DNA of 64,000 nucleotides from Massilia sp. Bi118 (GTDB lineage Bacteria; Pseudomonadota; Gammaproteobacteria; Burkholderiales; Burkholderiaceae_D). Numbering within the stretch: position 1 is the stretch's first letter; the number at the start of each line of letters is the position of its first letter. Both the position numbers and the translations under genes were made by a program. Below, one piece after another: positions 39,452 through 48,688 of this stretch. The notes beneath the pieces are model-generated. The model searched no databases. It was given only the letters and a program-made list of their open reading frames with translations, and was not told the origin of the DNA. The stretch is taken from the NCBI RefSeq assembly GCF_918697865.1, contig NZ_CAKKMV010000003.1:372001-436000 (forward strand). The letters run 5' to 3'.

Positions 39452-41050
39452 TCAGGCCTTGACGTTGACCGTCGCAGGGAAGCTTGGCGCGCGGCGGCGC
39501 TGGCTGGCCTGCTCGTAAGCGTAGGCCATGCCGATCAGGCTGGCCTCGGTCCAGGCGGTGCCGACGAAGGAGATCCCGACCGGCAGGCCGGCCACATAAC
39601 CGGCCGGCACCGTCACGTGCGGGTAGCCCGCCACCGCGGCCGGCGAGGAGAAGCTGCCGCCGTAATGGTCGCCGTTGATGTAGTCGGTCAGCCAGGCGGT
39701 GCCGCCGGTGGGCGCGACCAGGGCGTCGAGCTTCTCGTCCTTGAGGATCTTGTCGATGCCCTCTTCGCGCGAATAGCGGTGGTTGTTGGCCAGGGCTTCG
39801 CGGTAGGCCTTGTCGTCGAGGCCGGGCTTCTTTTGCGCCGCCACCAGGTGCTCCTGGCCGAAGTGCTGCAGCTCGCGGCCGGCGTTCTTCTCGTTGAAGG
39901 CGATGATGTCTGCCATGGTTTTCACCGGCGCATGCGGCGCATAGTCGCGCAAATACGCTTCGAGGTCCGGGCGGAACTCGGCCAGCAGCACTTCGAGCTC
40001 GCTGTCGCCGTACTTGTCGACGTTCGGCACCTGCACATCGACCAGGATCGCGCCCTGCGCCTTCAGGACCGCCAGCTCCTTCTCGATCACGGCGTCGATG
40101 GCCGGGCTACTGCCGAAGAAGTTGCGGGCCACGCCGATGCGCTTGCCCTTCAAGCCATCGGCGCGCAAGGCGGCGGCGTAGTCGGCTGCCCTGCCCTGGC
40201 CGTCGCCGGTGGCCGCATCGTCGGCGTCGACGCCGGCGATCGCGCCCAGCAGCAGCGCCGCATCCGCCACGCTGCGCGTCATCGGGCCTGCCGTGTCCTG
40301 CGAGTGCGCGATCGGGATGATGCCGCTGCGGCTGACCAGGCCCAGGGTCGGCTTGATGCCGACGATGCCGCAGGTCGACGAGGGCGAAACGATGGAGCCG
40401 TCGGTCTCGGTGCCGATCGCCAGCGTCGCCAGCCCGGCGGCCATGGCCGCGCCCGAGCCCGAACTGGAGCCGCTGGTGTTGCGGTCCAGCGCATAGGGAT
40501 TGCGGGTCTGGCCGCCGCGGCCGCTCCAGCCGCTGACCGAATGCGTGGAGCGCATGTTGGCCCACTCGGACAGATTGGTCTTGCCGATGATGACGGCGCC
40601 CGCTTCGCGCAGCTTCCGGGCGACGAAGGCGTCCTTGCCGGCGCGGACCCCGGCCAGGGCGAGCGAGCCGGCCGTGGTGCTCATCTTGTCCGCGGTGGCG
40701 ATATTGTCCTTGATGAGGACAGGGATACCGTGCAGCGGGCCGCGCAGCTTGCCGGCTTTGCGTTCGCGGTCGAGTTCCTCGGCGATGGCGAGGGCGTCGG
40801 GATTCAGTTCGATGACAGCGTTGATGCGCGGACCGGCCTTGTCGACGGCGGCGATGCGCGCCAGGTATTGCTGCACCAGGGATTTCGAGCTCAGCTTGCC
40901 GGACGCCATCTGGGCCTGCTGCTCCTGGACGCCGACGTCCAGGATACTGGAATTCGCGCCGCCCCGGCTGTTTGCCGCACCCGCCACCGGCGCAACACTT
41001 GCCGCCACACCCGCCCCTACACCCAGCCGAACGAAATCCCTGCGCTTCAT
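39452..41050 (-). CDS. Tat-exported amidase-signature hydrolase
   Basis: 532 residues. KRRDFVRLGVGAGVAA is a twin-arginine signal, so the enzyme is likely periplasmic. The amidase-signature Ser-cisSer-Lys triad is visible: Lys in GIPVLIKDNIATADK, cis-Ser in GSSSGSGAAMAAG and the nucleophile Ser in GTETDGSIVSPSS. Members cleave amides, including peptide amides and formamide-like groups, and the substrate here is not evident. The ATG at 41048-41050 is chosen for its GGAGG ribosome site; the upstream 19 residues are dropped. Confidence 0.93.
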   Translation of the reverse strand: MKRRDFVRLGVGAGVAASVAPVAGAANSRGGANSSILDVGVQEQQAQMASGKLSSKSLVQQYLARIAAVDKAGPRINAVIELNPDALAIAEELDRERKAGKLRGPLHGIPVLIKDNIATADKMSTTAGSLALAGVRAGKDAFVARKLREAGAVIIGKTNLSEWANMRSTHSVSGWSGRGGQTRNPYALDRNTSGSSSGSGAAMAAGLATLAIGTETDGSIVSPSSTCGIVGIKPTLGLVSRSGIIPIAHSQDTAGPMTRSVADAALLLGAIAGVDADDAATGDGQGRAADYAAALRADGLKGKRIGVARNFFGSSPAIDAVIEKELAVLKAQGAILVDVQVPNVDKYGDSELEVLLAEFRPDLEAYLRDYAPHAPVKTMADIIAFNEKNAGRELQHFGQEHLVAAQKKPGLDDKAYREALANNHRYSREEGIDKILKDEKLDALVAPTGGTAWLTDYINGDHYGGSFSSPAAVAGYPHVTVPAGYVAGLPVGISFVGTAWTEASLIGMAYAYEQASQRRRAPSFPATVNVKA

Positions 41051-41121
41051 ACAAGCCTCCATGTCAGATAATGCATGAGCATAACAGTAAAGTTGCTCAT
41101 GTGACACGGCATTAGATAGCG

Positions 41122-41310
41122 CTAGCGCGCCGGATGTTGCGGCAGGTTCGGCGAGCGGAGGCGTTCTGGAATCGCCCGGCCCATCCCTTGCGGCGTGCGG
41201 GCGGCGTCTTTGGTCTGGCGCGACAGTTCCTCGCCCGGGCAGCAGGCCTCCTGGCCGGCGCCGCGGCTTCTTCTATAGCGGCAGAACATGCATACTTGCG
41301 GTTGGTTCAT
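41122..41310 (-). CDS. Possible small cysteine-containing protein
   Basis: 62 residues, CMFCRYRR near the start and a CC pair at about residue 23, otherwise basic and Pro-rich. It has a good AAGGGGA ribosome site and GC-rich third positions, but no family is evident. It would be divergent from the TetR gene and upstream of the amidase gene (gap 41051-41121). It may be spurious, though it is the only candidate in the 334-base gap besides the operator. Confidence 0.35.
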   Translation of the reverse strand: MNQPQVCMFCRYRRSRGAGQEACCPGEELSRQTKDAARTPQGMGRAIPERLRSPNLPQHPAR

Positions 41311-41328
41311 GGTATCATCCCCTTAAAG

Positions 41329-41370
41329 CGGAACACGATTCCGAATTATAACCGGAACGTCGTTCCGGTT
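41329..41370. promoter_or_regulatory. Operator region of the TetR-type regulator
   Basis: AACCGGAACG-T-CGTTCCGGTT (41350-41370) is a perfect 10-bp inverted repeat. It is centred 25 bases before the TetR start. A weaker related repeat CGGAA/TTCCG lies at 41329-41343. Position and symmetry suggest autorepression, and possibly control of the divergent small gene and amidase. Confidence 0.75.
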
Positions 41371-41384
41371 GATAGATATTTTTT

Positions 41385-41990
41385 ATGAATACGAAGTCAA
41401 ACGAGGAAGAAGCCGCATCGCCGGCGGACGAGGCGCCGCGCGCCAAGCGGGTCGACGCCCAGCGCAATCTGCGTTCGCTGCTGCAGGCAGCCATGGAAGT
41501 GTTCGCGCAATCGGGCGTCGATGCCCCGGTGCGCGAAATCGCCGAGCGGGCCGGGGTCGGCGTCGGCACGGTCTACCGCCACTTTCCGCAGCGCGCCGAC
41601 CTGATCGTCGCCGTGATGAAATCCCAGATCGACGATTGCGCGGATGCCGCGGCCAGTATCGCGGCCGAGCACGAGCCTGGCGAGGCGCTGGCGCGCTGGA
41701 TGCAGCGCTACGTCGACTTCATCCTGACCAAGCGCGGGCTGTCGAATGCGCTGCATTCGGACCACGCGGCCTATGCGGCGCTGCCGGATTATTTCTATGC
41801 GCGCCTGCGCCCCGCCCTATCCTCCCTGCTGCAGGCGGCGGTCGAGCAGAATGTGATCCGTCCCGGCTTCGAGGCGGACGAACTGCTGCGCGCGGCGGCC
41901 ACGCTGTGCAAGGCGAATCCCGACGAAGACACGGCCCTGACGCGCAAGATGGTGGGCCTGCTGGTGGATGGCCTGCGCTGCCGCGCTTGA
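41385..41990 (+). CDS. TetR-family transcriptional regulator
   Basis: 201 residues. The N-terminal helix-turn-helix is clear: LLQAAMEVFAQSGVDAPVREIAERAGVGVGTVYRHFPQRADLI (about 31-73), with the typical TVYRHF recognition helix. The C-terminal ligand domain is Ala-rich, with conserved SNALHSDHAAYAALPDYFY. It probably senses a small hydrophobic compound. The operator at 41350-41370 suggests autorepression. The amidase/NTF2 unit on the other side is a possible target. Confidence 0.93.
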   Translation: MNTKSNEEEAASPADEAPRAKRVDAQRNLRSLLQAAMEVFAQSGVDAPVREIAERAGVGVGTVYRHFPQRADLIVAVMKSQIDDCADAAASIAAEHEPGEALARWMQRYVDFILTKRGLSNALHSDHAAYAALPDYFYARLRPALSSLLQAAVEQNVIRPGFEADELLRAAATLCKANPDEDTALTRKMVGLLVDGLRCRA

Positions 41991-42005
41991 ATAAAAAAAC
42001 CAGGC

Positions 42006-42037
42006 AAAAAAAAACGCTGCCGAAGCAGCGTTTTTTT
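42006..42037. terminator. Bidirectional terminator between tetR and efp
   Basis: ACGCTGC (42014-42020) and GCAGCGT (42025-42031) close a CGAA tetraloop, with runs of A before and T after. It serves both convergent genes. Confidence 0.9.
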
Positions 42038-42050
42038 CGAGAAGCAGTGC

Positions 42051-42626
42051 TTAGTTACGCACGACTTTCTTGTACTCGGCGGTACGGGTATCGATTTCGA
42101 TGGTGTCGTCCTGGTTGACGAACAGCGGCACCTGGATGGTGAACTGCTTCGACTCGATGGCGTTTTCCAGGCGGGCTTCCTTCATCACGTTACCCGAGGT
42201 GTTGCCCTTGACGGCCGGCTCGGTGTAGACGATCTGGCGAGCGATGGTGATCGGCAGTTCGACCGAGATCGCCTTGCCGTCATAGAACACGGCTTCGCAT
42301 TCCATACCGTCTTTCAGGTAGTTGATGGCCTCGCCCAGGTTCTCTTCTTCGATTTCGTACTGGTTGTACTCTTCGTCCATGAAGACGTACAGCGGGTCGG
42401 CGAAGTACGAGTAGGTCACCGGCTTCTTGTCCAGCACGACCACGTCGAACTTGTCGTCGCCGCGGAACACGTTTTCCAGCGGAGCGTTGGTCAGAAGATT
42501 CTTCATCTTCCATTTGTAGGTGAAGCCCGTGCGGCTCGAGCCGTTGACGTCAGAGCGCAGCACGATGAAAGGCTTGGCATCGACCATGATGATGTTGCCG
42601 ACACGAATTTCTTTTGCGGGTTTCAT
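42051..42626 (-). CDS. efp: Translation elongation factor P
   Basis: 191 residues. EF-P relieves ribosome stalling at polyproline. The KOW-like N-domain carries Arg32 in the loop SSRTGF, the residue rhamnosylated by EarP in betaproteobacteria and pseudomonads (Lys34 is used in E. coli instead). The OB domains II and III follow, with [26 protein letters not shown] and [18 protein letters not shown] end features. Its modifying enzyme earP lies 70 bases upstream on the same strand, confirming the modification type. Confidence 0.97.
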   Translation of the reverse strand: MKPAKEIRVGNIIMVDAKPFIVLRSDVNGSSRTGFTYKWKMKNLLTNAPLENVFRGDDKFDVVVLDKKPVTYSYFADPLYVFMDEEYNQYEIEEENLGEAINYLKDGMECEAVFYDGKAISVELPITIARQIVYTEPAVKGNTSGNVMKEARLENAIESKQFTIQVPLFVNQDDTIEIDTRTAEYKKVVRN

Positions 42627-42696
42627 AGGTATTATTTAACCAAAAAAGGAGTTGCAGTAACCGAGCATCATACCACGTTATTTTCCGGCCGCCTAA

Positions 42697-43854
42697 CTAA
42701 GTACTCACCCTTAGCGACCGGGCGAAATTCAGCAGATTGCTCACTAAATCGCCGTTCGCCAACATCTGCGTTTCCCACTCACGGGCACGGCGCGTCAAGC
42801 TTGGCAGTTCGGCTTGCAGGGACGTCCACAGGCCGTCCATGTGTCCTTCGCGCGCATCGTTCCAGCGCAGGGAAAAGTCGACCAGGCTCTGTGCGTCCAC
42901 CGCATACTTTTGCAGGAACGCGCGGAGTTTAACATGATGCAAGTTTTCGTCTTGCGGATAAATGTGCCAGACAAAGGGCCCGGCCGCCCATTGGGCGCGC
43001 ACCCAGGAGTCCTCGCCGCGCACGACATTGACATCGCAGGCCCAAAGCAGGCGATCGTAATCCGTTTGCGGCATGAAGGGAATCACGCGCACCGTCAGCG
43101 CGCCGCGGGTCGCACGGGCACCGGCATGCGCCTCGGCGCCGATGAAAGCCTGCACCTTGTCGCGCGCCACCCCTTCCGGCACCAGGCAGGTCACCTTTGT
43201 TCCGCCCTGCTCCCACACGGTGAACAATTCGCTGACCGGCGCATGCGGATAACAGAACAGGCTGACTTTAAGCGATGCCATTTCCTCTTCCGTCACGCCG
43301 AAACGCCCGAGGAATGCCGCCATTGCCGCCGGATCCGCCTGGAAACGCGCGCATTCCTCGACCAGGCCGCGCTCGCGCAGCAGGCCGCCGGTCTTCTTGT
43401 TAAAACCCGGGAAGAAGAAGTGCTTCGTCAGTTTCAGCCGCGGATGCATGGACGGCAGCCGGTGGCAGCCTTCGACCCACTCCTCGGCGCTCAAGCCTTC
43501 GTAATTGATCCAGACCGGGCGCGGCTGGCACTGGGCCATTGCCTCGATATAGCCGGGCGGGATATCGACGCCGAAGAATTCGATCACAACGTCCGGAATA
43601 TCGGCGGGGACGAATTGCCCGTCCTGGCCGGCCCAGTGGCGCACCGTGACGCCGCCGATGTCCTGCAGCTCGGCCGTCGTATCGACTTGCGGCCAGATGC
43701 GGCGGAAGCTCGCGAGGTCGTCGACCCATAAAGTGACCGCGATGCCATGCTCGGCGTGGAATTGACGCGCGAGGCGCCAGCAAATGCCGATGTCGCCGTA
43801 GTTGTCGACGACTTTGCAAAAGATCGCGAGAGTGCGGGGGAATTGGGCGGGCAT
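42697..43854 (-). CDS. earP: EF-P arginine rhamnosyltransferase EarP
   Basis: GT-B glycosyltransferase of 385 residues that attaches rhamnose from dTDP-rhamnose to Arg32 of EF-P. The N-terminal signature FCKVVDNYGDIGICWRLARQ is diagnostic and contains the catalytic Asp. The C-half has FVWHIYPQDENLHHVKLRAF and GEDSWVRAQWAAGPF. The partner efp follows immediately. The dTDP-rhamnose genes (rml) are not in this window. Confidence 0.95.
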   Translation of the reverse strand: MPAQFPRTLAIFCKVVDNYGDIGICWRLARQFHAEHGIAVTLWVDDLASFRRIWPQVDTTAELQDIGGVTVRHWAGQDGQFVPADIPDVVIEFFGVDIPPGYIEAMAQCQPRPVWINYEGLSAEEWVEGCHRLPSMHPRLKLTKHFFFPGFNKKTGGLLRERGLVEECARFQADPAAMAAFLGRFGVTEEEMASLKVSLFCYPHAPVSELFTVWEQGGTKVTCLVPEGVARDKVQAFIGAEAHAGARATRGALTVRVIPFMPQTDYDRLLWACDVNVVRGEDSWVRAQWAAGPFVWHIYPQDENLHHVKLRAFLQKYAVDAQSLVDFSLRWNDAREGHMDGLWTSLQAELPSLTRRAREWETQMLANGDLVSNLLNFARSLRVST

Positions 43855-43883
43855 GATCGTTTGAAAAGGATACGGCCGAATAG

Positions 43884-43933
43884 AAAAACCGGAGCACCTT
43901 TCCGCATGCGCGGACGGTCTGCTCCGGTTTTTT
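43884..43933 (-). terminator. Terminator of the tRNA array
   Basis: AAAACCGGAGCA (43885-43896) and TGCTCCGGTTTT (43920-43931) form a long stem with an inner TCCGC/GCGGA hairpin. A- and T-runs flank both sides. It ends transcription coming from the tRNA genes before earP. Confidence 0.82.
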
Positions 43934-43936
43934 GAC

Positions 43937-44012
43937 TGGCGTCCCCACGGGGATTCGAACCCCGGTACTCACCGTGAAAGGGTGATGTCCTAGGCCTCTA
44001 GACGATGGGGAC
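43937..44012 (-). tRNA. tRNA-Glu (TTC), copy 1
   Basis: 76 bases with encoded CCA. The anticodon loop CCCTTTCACGG gives TTC. The sequence is identical to the copies at 44180, 44377 and 44635. It is the last gene of the array in the direction of transcription. Confidence 0.95.
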
Positions 44013-44037
44013 CTAAAACTATTTTCCTGCTAATTCT

Positions 44038-44113
<76 letters not shown>

Positions 44114-44179
44114 CAAAAGTGCGGCGCTACTACTGCCTCACTCAACAAAAGAGCCGCTCAAGGCGGCTCCTTGCGATGC

Positions 44180-44255
44180 TGGCGTCCCCACGGGGATTCG
44201 AACCCCGGTACTCACCGTGAAAGGGTGATGTCCTAGGCCTCTAGACGATGGGGAC
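44180..44255 (-). tRNA. tRNA-Glu (TTC), copy 2
   Basis: 76 bases, identical to copy 1, with encoded CCA. Between this gene and the tRNA-Ala at 44038 lies AGCCGCTCAAGGCGGCTCC (44151-44169), a small hairpin that may aid processing. Confidence 0.95.
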
Positions 44256-44322
44256 CTAAAACTGTTTGTACTACTTTTACTGCCTCGATGGCGCACTGCT
44301 GGGTGTGCATCCATCTTATTTC

Positions 44323-44365
44323 ATGGGGTCAGATCCCGAATTTCTCGGGTGGGATCTGACCCCAT
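44323..44365. repeat. Dispersed palindrome, copy 2 (perfect 15-bp arms)
   Basis: ATGGGGTCAGATCCC (44323-44337) and GGGATCTGACCCCAT (44351-44365) are perfect inverted repeats around a 13-base centre. It lies between tRNA-Glu copies 2 and 3. Confidence 0.9.
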
Positions 44366-44376
44366 CCAATTATCTT

Positions 44377-44452
44377 TGGCGTCCCCACGGGGATTCGAAC
44401 CCCGGTACTCACCGTGAAAGGGTGATGTCCTAGGCCTCTAGACGATGGGGAC
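44377..44452 (-). tRNA. tRNA-Glu (TTC), copy 3
   Basis: 76 bases, identical to the other tRNA-Glu copies, with encoded CCA. It follows palindrome copy 2 by 11 bases on the plus coordinate. Confidence 0.95.
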
Positions 44453-44484
44453 CCTGGACTGCTTTACTACCGTTTCCTGAAACT

Positions 44485-44560
<76 letters not shown>

Positions 44561-44634
44561 GTTTCGGGAACGCAGCATCATAACACACTGCGTTTACTTC
44601 TCACAGCATCGTTTTTGCGATACTGCCACAACCT

Positions 44635-44710
44635 TGGCGTCCCCACGGGGATTCGAACCCCGGTACTCACCGTGAAAGGGTGATGTCCTAGGCCTCTAGA
44701 CGATGGGGAC
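44635..44710 (-). tRNA. tRNA-Glu (TTC), copy 4
   Basis: 76 bases, identical to the other copies, with encoded CCA. Confidence 0.95.
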
Positions 44711-44727
44711 CCTGGACTATTCGTTCT

Positions 44728-44770
44728 ACGGGGTCAGATCCCGATTTTCACGGGTGGGGTCTGACCTCGT
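44728..44770. repeat. Dispersed palindrome, copy 3 (imperfect)
   Basis: ACGGGGTCAGATCCC (44728-44742) against GGGGTCTGACCTCGT (44756-44770) pairs at 13 of 15 positions. It lies between tRNA-Glu copy 4 and tRNA-Ala copy 3. Confidence 0.85.
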
Positions 44771-44789
44771 CTAACTATACTTCAGAACT

Positions 44790-44865
<76 letters not shown>

Positions 44866-44884
44866 GCAGTGCTGAAGTGCGAGC

Positions 44885-44913
44885 ATTATAGCGGAGGGAC
44901 TTGCATTTCGCAA
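44885..44913 (-). promoter_or_regulatory. Sigma-70 promoter of the tRNA array
   Basis: On the minus strand TTGCGA (44908-44913) and TATAAT (44885-44890) are 17 bases apart. The gene order is gltX stop, promoter, tRNA-Ala, so the array can be transcribed on its own or by read-through from gltX. Confidence 0.85.
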
Positions 44914-44930
44914 ATAGCCAACAAGGGTGA

Positions 44931-46322
44931 TTACAGACCTTTTTGCAGGCGTGCCAGCACGGTGTCGCGGCCGAACAGTTCCAGCACCGCGTCGATGGCC
45001 GGGGTCTGCAACTGGCCGGTCACCAGCAGGCGCAGCGGCATGGCCAGCTGCGGCATCTTCAGGCCGTGCGCCGCCAGCACTTCCTTCATCGCCGCGGACA
45101 GCGCCGGCTTGCTCCACTCCACCGTCTGCAGCTTCTCCGCGAACTGCGCCAGCGCCGGGCGCACGGCGTCGGTCAGGTGCTGGGCCAGCAGCGCAGCATC
45201 GGGATTCGGCGTGCGGAAGAACAGCATCGCCGCATCGGCGAGTTCGTTGATGGTGTTGGTGCGTTCCTTCATCAGGCCCAGCACCGTGCCCAGATCGGGC
45301 GCGCCGTCGAACTGGGCGCCCTCGCGCTCCATGATCGGACGCGCCAGCGCGGCCAGACGCTCGTTGTCGGACTGCTTGATATAGTGGCTGTTCAGCCAGG
45401 CCAGCTTTTCCGGGTTGAACTGGGCCGCCGACGCGGTCAGGTGCTCGAGGTTGAACCACTCGGTGAACTGCTGCATCGAGAAGATCTCGTCGTCGCCGTG
45501 GCTCCAGCCCAGGCGCGCCAGGTAATTCAGCATCGCCTCCGGCAGGAAGCCCTGCTCCGGATACTGCATCACGCTGACTGCGCCGTGACGCTTCGACAGT
45601 TTCTGGCCGTCCGGACCGAGAATCATCGGCAGGTGGCCGTACTGCGGCAGTTCCGCGCCCAGCGCGCGCAGGATGTTGATCTGGCGCGGCGTGTTGTTCA
45701 CGTGATCGTCGCCGCGCAGCACGTGGGTGATCTTCATGTCCCAGTCATCCACCGCAACGCAGAAGTTGTAGGTCGGGGTGCCGTCGCCGCGCGCGATGAT
45801 CAGGTCGTCGAGTTCCTTGTTGCCGATGGTGATGGGACCCTTGACCACGTCGTGCCAGGTGACTTCGCCGCCCTCCGGGTTCTTGAAACGGACCACCGGC
45901 TTGATGTCCGCCGGAACTTCCGGGAGCTGCTTGCCCTCTTCCGGACGCCAGGTGCCGTCGTAGCGCGGCTTCTCGCCGGCCGCGCGCATGCGCTCGCGCA
46001 TCGCCTCGACTTCTTCCGGGGTGCAGTAGCACAGGTAGGCGGTGCCGGCGTCCAGCATGGTCTTGATGACCTCGCGGTAGCGGTCCATGCGCTGCATCTG
46101 GTAGAACGGGCCTTCGTCGTGCTCCAGGCCCAGCCACTTCATGCCGTCCAGGATCGCCTGCACCGCCTCCGGGGTCGAACGCTCCAGGTCGGTGTCTTCG
46201 ATGCGCAGGATGAAGGTGCCGCCGAAGTGGCGGGCATAGGCCCACGAATACAGCGCGGTGCGGGCGCCGCCGAGGTGGAGATAGCCGGTCGGGCTGGGAG
46301 CGAAACGGGTGCGAACGGTCAT
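44931..46322 (-). CDS. gltX: Glutamyl-tRNA synthetase
   Basis: Class I synthetase of 463 residues that charges tRNA-Glu. The HIGH-like motif is HLGG in [14 protein letters not shown] (16-19) and the KMSKS-like motif is KLSKRHG (about 243). The cysteine site [15 protein letters not shown] is present. It is immediately upstream of an array with four tRNA-Glu genes, so enzyme and substrate are physically linked and could be made together. The stop is 18 bases before the -35 box of the array promoter. Confidence 0.97.
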   Translation of the reverse strand: MTVRTRFAPSPTGYLHLGGARTALYSWAYARHFGGTFILRIEDTDLERSTPEAVQAILDGMKWLGLEHDEGPFYQMQRMDRYREVIKTMLDAGTAYLCYCTPEEVEAMRERMRAAGEKPRYDGTWRPEEGKQLPEVPADIKPVVRFKNPEGGEVTWHDVVKGPITIGNKELDDLIIARGDGTPTYNFCVAVDDWDMKITHVLRGDDHVNNTPRQINILRALGAELPQYGHLPMILGPDGQKLSKRHGAVSVMQYPEQGFLPEAMLNYLARLGWSHGDDEIFSMQQFTEWFNLEHLTASAAQFNPEKLAWLNSHYIKQSDNERLAALARPIMEREGAQFDGAPDLGTVLGLMKERTNTINELADAAMLFFRTPNPDAALLAQHLTDAVRPALAQFAEKLQTVEWSKPALSAAMKEVLAAHGLKMPQLAMPLRLLVTGQLQTPAIDAVLELFGRDTVLARLQKGL

Positions 46323-46478
46323 GGTGTGAAAAAGTCGATGTGCTAAAGGGACTATTTTACAGCCTTGCCATGACGCCGGCGTAGTCGCCGCCCCCGCTAC
46401 GCATCCTGCATGTAATTACTTTACAGAAATTAAGTTTTTAGCTACCCTTTCTGGTTTGGTCCTGACGTAAGCCCCTTC

Positions 46479-47657
46479 ATGTCGAACGACCCGAGCATCG
46501 CTCCCATCGCGCCCCTGCGCGGAGAATTCTCCGATGCCGCCACGGAAGCCGGTTTCCTGCACCAGCAGGCGGCCACGATCCTGCGCGACCTGCGCCGCGG
46601 GCTGCTGCTGTGCTCGCTGTTCTATCTCGTGTTCGGCGCCACCGACATCGCGGCGCTGGGCTTGGACAAGGCCATCGTACCGCTGCTGTCACGCCTGGCG
46701 ATTCCCTTCGTCGCGGCCGCCTGCCTGTTCTACGCACGCCGCCCCACGGCCTCCGTGCGGGCCACCGGCCACGCGGCCAGCGCCTTCACACTGTGCTGGG
46801 CCGCCAGTTATTTCCTCGTGATCTGGTACCGCCCCGCCGACATCCTGCTGCACGCCATGGCCTGGGCGGTGATGGCGATGGTGATCCATGTGCTGATCCC
46901 GAACCGGCTGCTGCACGCGGCCGCGATCACGGTCAGCGCCAGCCTGGCCTTCATCGCCCTGGCCTGGACCCAGCACGCGGTCGAGACGCGCGCCCTGAGC
47001 TCGCTGACCATGCTGCTGGTGGGCGCCAACGTGTTCGGCCTGACCGTGGCCCAGCGCCATGCGCGCATGTGGCGCGAACAGTACTGGGCGCAGCAGGTGC
47101 TGACCAACCTGTCGATCCGCGACCCGCTCACCGGCTCGTACAACCGCCGCCACCTGAACGCCGGCCTCCTCGACGGCGAGATCGCGCGCGCCCGCCGCTA
47201 CCGCCTCAGCCTGTCGCTGATCATGTGCGACCTCGACGGCTTCAAGAAGATCAACGACACCCATGGCCACCACGCCGGCGACGAACTGCTGCGCAGCTTC
47301 GCGACCTTGGTGCAGGCGATGACGCGCGATGCCATCGACACGGTGGTGCGCTACGGCGGCGAGGAATTCCTGATCATCCTTCCGGAGACGCGCCTGGACG
47401 GCGCCCTCGAACTGGCCGAGCGCGTGCGCGCCGCCTTCGCCGCCCAGCGCGTCGAGCTCGAGGGCGGACTCTCGCTGGGCACCACGGCCAGCTTCGGCGT
47501 GGTCGGCGCCGAGTTCGGCGGCAGCCATGCCGTCACGCCGCAAGGCATGATCGCGCTGGCCGACCAGTTGATGTACGAGGCCAAGCACGCGGGACGCAAC
47601 CAGGTGCGGGCGAAGCAGTTGGGGCAGCGGGTCGAGAAGGTGGGGCGGGTGGCGTAA
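46479..47657 (+). CDS. Membrane-bound diguanylate cyclase (GGDEF)
   Basis: 392 residues. About six hydrophobic helices fill residues 40-205, then a GGDEF domain (about 215-380). RDPLTGSYNRRHL opens it, and the active site is YGGEEF (GGEEF form, competent in the family). No RxxD inhibitory site is seen just before it, so product feedback is unlikely. It makes c-di-GMP, which could act on the PilZ brake protein at 55732. Its stop and that of the RlmN paralogue share a 12-bp palindrome, GCGTAATTACGC (47652-47663). Confidence 0.9.
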   Translation: MSNDPSIAPIAPLRGEFSDAATEAGFLHQQAATILRDLRRGLLLCSLFYLVFGATDIAALGLDKAIVPLLSRLAIPFVAAACLFYARRPTASVRATGHAASAFTLCWAASYFLVIWYRPADILLHAMAWAVMAMVIHVLIPNRLLHAAAITVSASLAFIALAWTQHAVETRALSSLTMLLVGANVFGLTVAQRHARMWREQYWAQQVLTNLSIRDPLTGSYNRRHLNAGLLDGEIARARRYRLSLSLIMCDLDGFKKINDTHGHHAGDELLRSFATLVQAMTRDAIDTVVRYGGEEFLIILPETRLDGALELAERVRAAFAAQRVELEGGLSLGTTASFGVVGAEFGGSHAVTPQGMIALADQLMYEAKHAGRNQVRAKQLGQRVEKVGRVA

Positions 47658-48680
47658 TTACGCTGGCCGATGAACTTTGACCGGCTGCGCAGCCCGCGCC
47701 CGCAACTGCCCGCAACCGCCATCGACATCCTGCCCCGCCGAATCGCGCAGCTTGGTGAGGATGCCGCGCTCGAACAGCCAGGCCGCGATCCGCTCCGCCT
47801 TGTCCCAGCCGGGCCGCTGGAAAGGCAAGCCTTCGTTGGCGTTATACGGAATCATGTTGAGCACGGCGTACTTGCCGCGCAGGAGTTCGGCGAGGGCCTC
47901 CAGCTCGTCCTGGCCGTCGTTCACGCCTTCCAGTAAAGTCCACTGGTACTGGATCGGGTAGCCGGTCAGGCGCGCATAGCGCTCGCCCTCGTCCACCAGT
48001 TCTTGTGGCGTCAGGCGCGGCGCACGCGGCAGCAGGCGTTCGCGCAGCGCGGGTTTGGTCGTGTGCAGCGACAGCGCCAGCGCCGGCTTCACGCGTCCCG
48101 CCGGCAGGCGCTCGAACACGCGCGGGTCGCCGACGGTCGAGAACACCAGATTCTTGTGCGCGATATTCCCCTCAACGCCCAGCAGCTCGATCGCTTCCAT
48201 CACGTTGTCGAGATTGTGCGCCGGCTCGCCCATACCCATGAAGACGACTTTTTTCACGGGCCGCTGCCGGCGCGCCAGCACCACCTGGGCGACGATCTCG
48301 CCGCTCGTCACCTGCCGCACCAGGCCGCCCTGCCCCGTCATGCAGAACTGGCAGCCGACCGCGCAACCGACCTGGCTCGACACGCAGACGCCGTCGCGCG
48401 GCAGCAGCACCGATTCCACCGTCTGGCCGTCCTGCAGGCCGACCAGCAGGCGGGCGGAGCCGTCTTCGGCCGGGTGGGTGCTGAGGATGCGGGCGAGGCC
48501 GTCGAGCTGGGCGTCGATGTCGGGAAGGGCTTGGCGCAGCGGTTTCGGCAGGAAGTCGCCGGGGCGTCGGCGGCCGTGCTCGTGCCCGCTGTTCCTGACC
48601 CAGTCGCGCAGGATGCGGTCTTCGTGGAGCGGGAGGGCGCCGAGGGTGCGGAGTTGGGTGCGGAGGGAGTCGATGCGCAT
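47658..48680 (-). CDS. RlmN-family radical SAM methyltransferase (paralogue)
   Basis: 340 residues. The radical SAM cluster is CAVGCQFC (CxxxCxxC), followed by MGMGEPAHNLDNVMEAI and NEGLPFQRPGW. A late cysteine in GGCGQLRARAA could serve as the methyl-accepting residue, as in RlmN/Cfr. True RlmN is usually longer and elsewhere in the genome, so this is probably the betaproteobacterial paralogue of uncertain RNA target. The start ATG 48678-48680 is preferred; an upstream ATG at 48716 would add 12 residues encoded entirely by the REP-like element at 48689-48769. Confidence 0.82.
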   Translation of the reverse strand: MRIDSLRTQLRTLGALPLHEDRILRDWVRNSGHEHGRRRPGDFLPKPLRQALPDIDAQLDGLARILSTHPAEDGSARLLVGLQDGQTVESVLLPRDGVCVSSQVGCAVGCQFCMTGQGGLVRQVTSGEIVAQVVLARRQRPVKKVVFMGMGEPAHNLDNVMEAIELLGVEGNIAHKNLVFSTVGDPRVFERLPAGRVKPALALSLHTTKPALRERLLPRAPRLTPQELVDEGERYARLTGYPIQYQWTLLEGVNDGQDELEALAELLRGKYAVLNMIPYNANEGLPFQRPGWDKAERIAAWLFERGILTKLRDSAGQDVDGGCGQLRARAAQPVKVHRPA

Positions 48681-48688
48681 TTGTTGCA

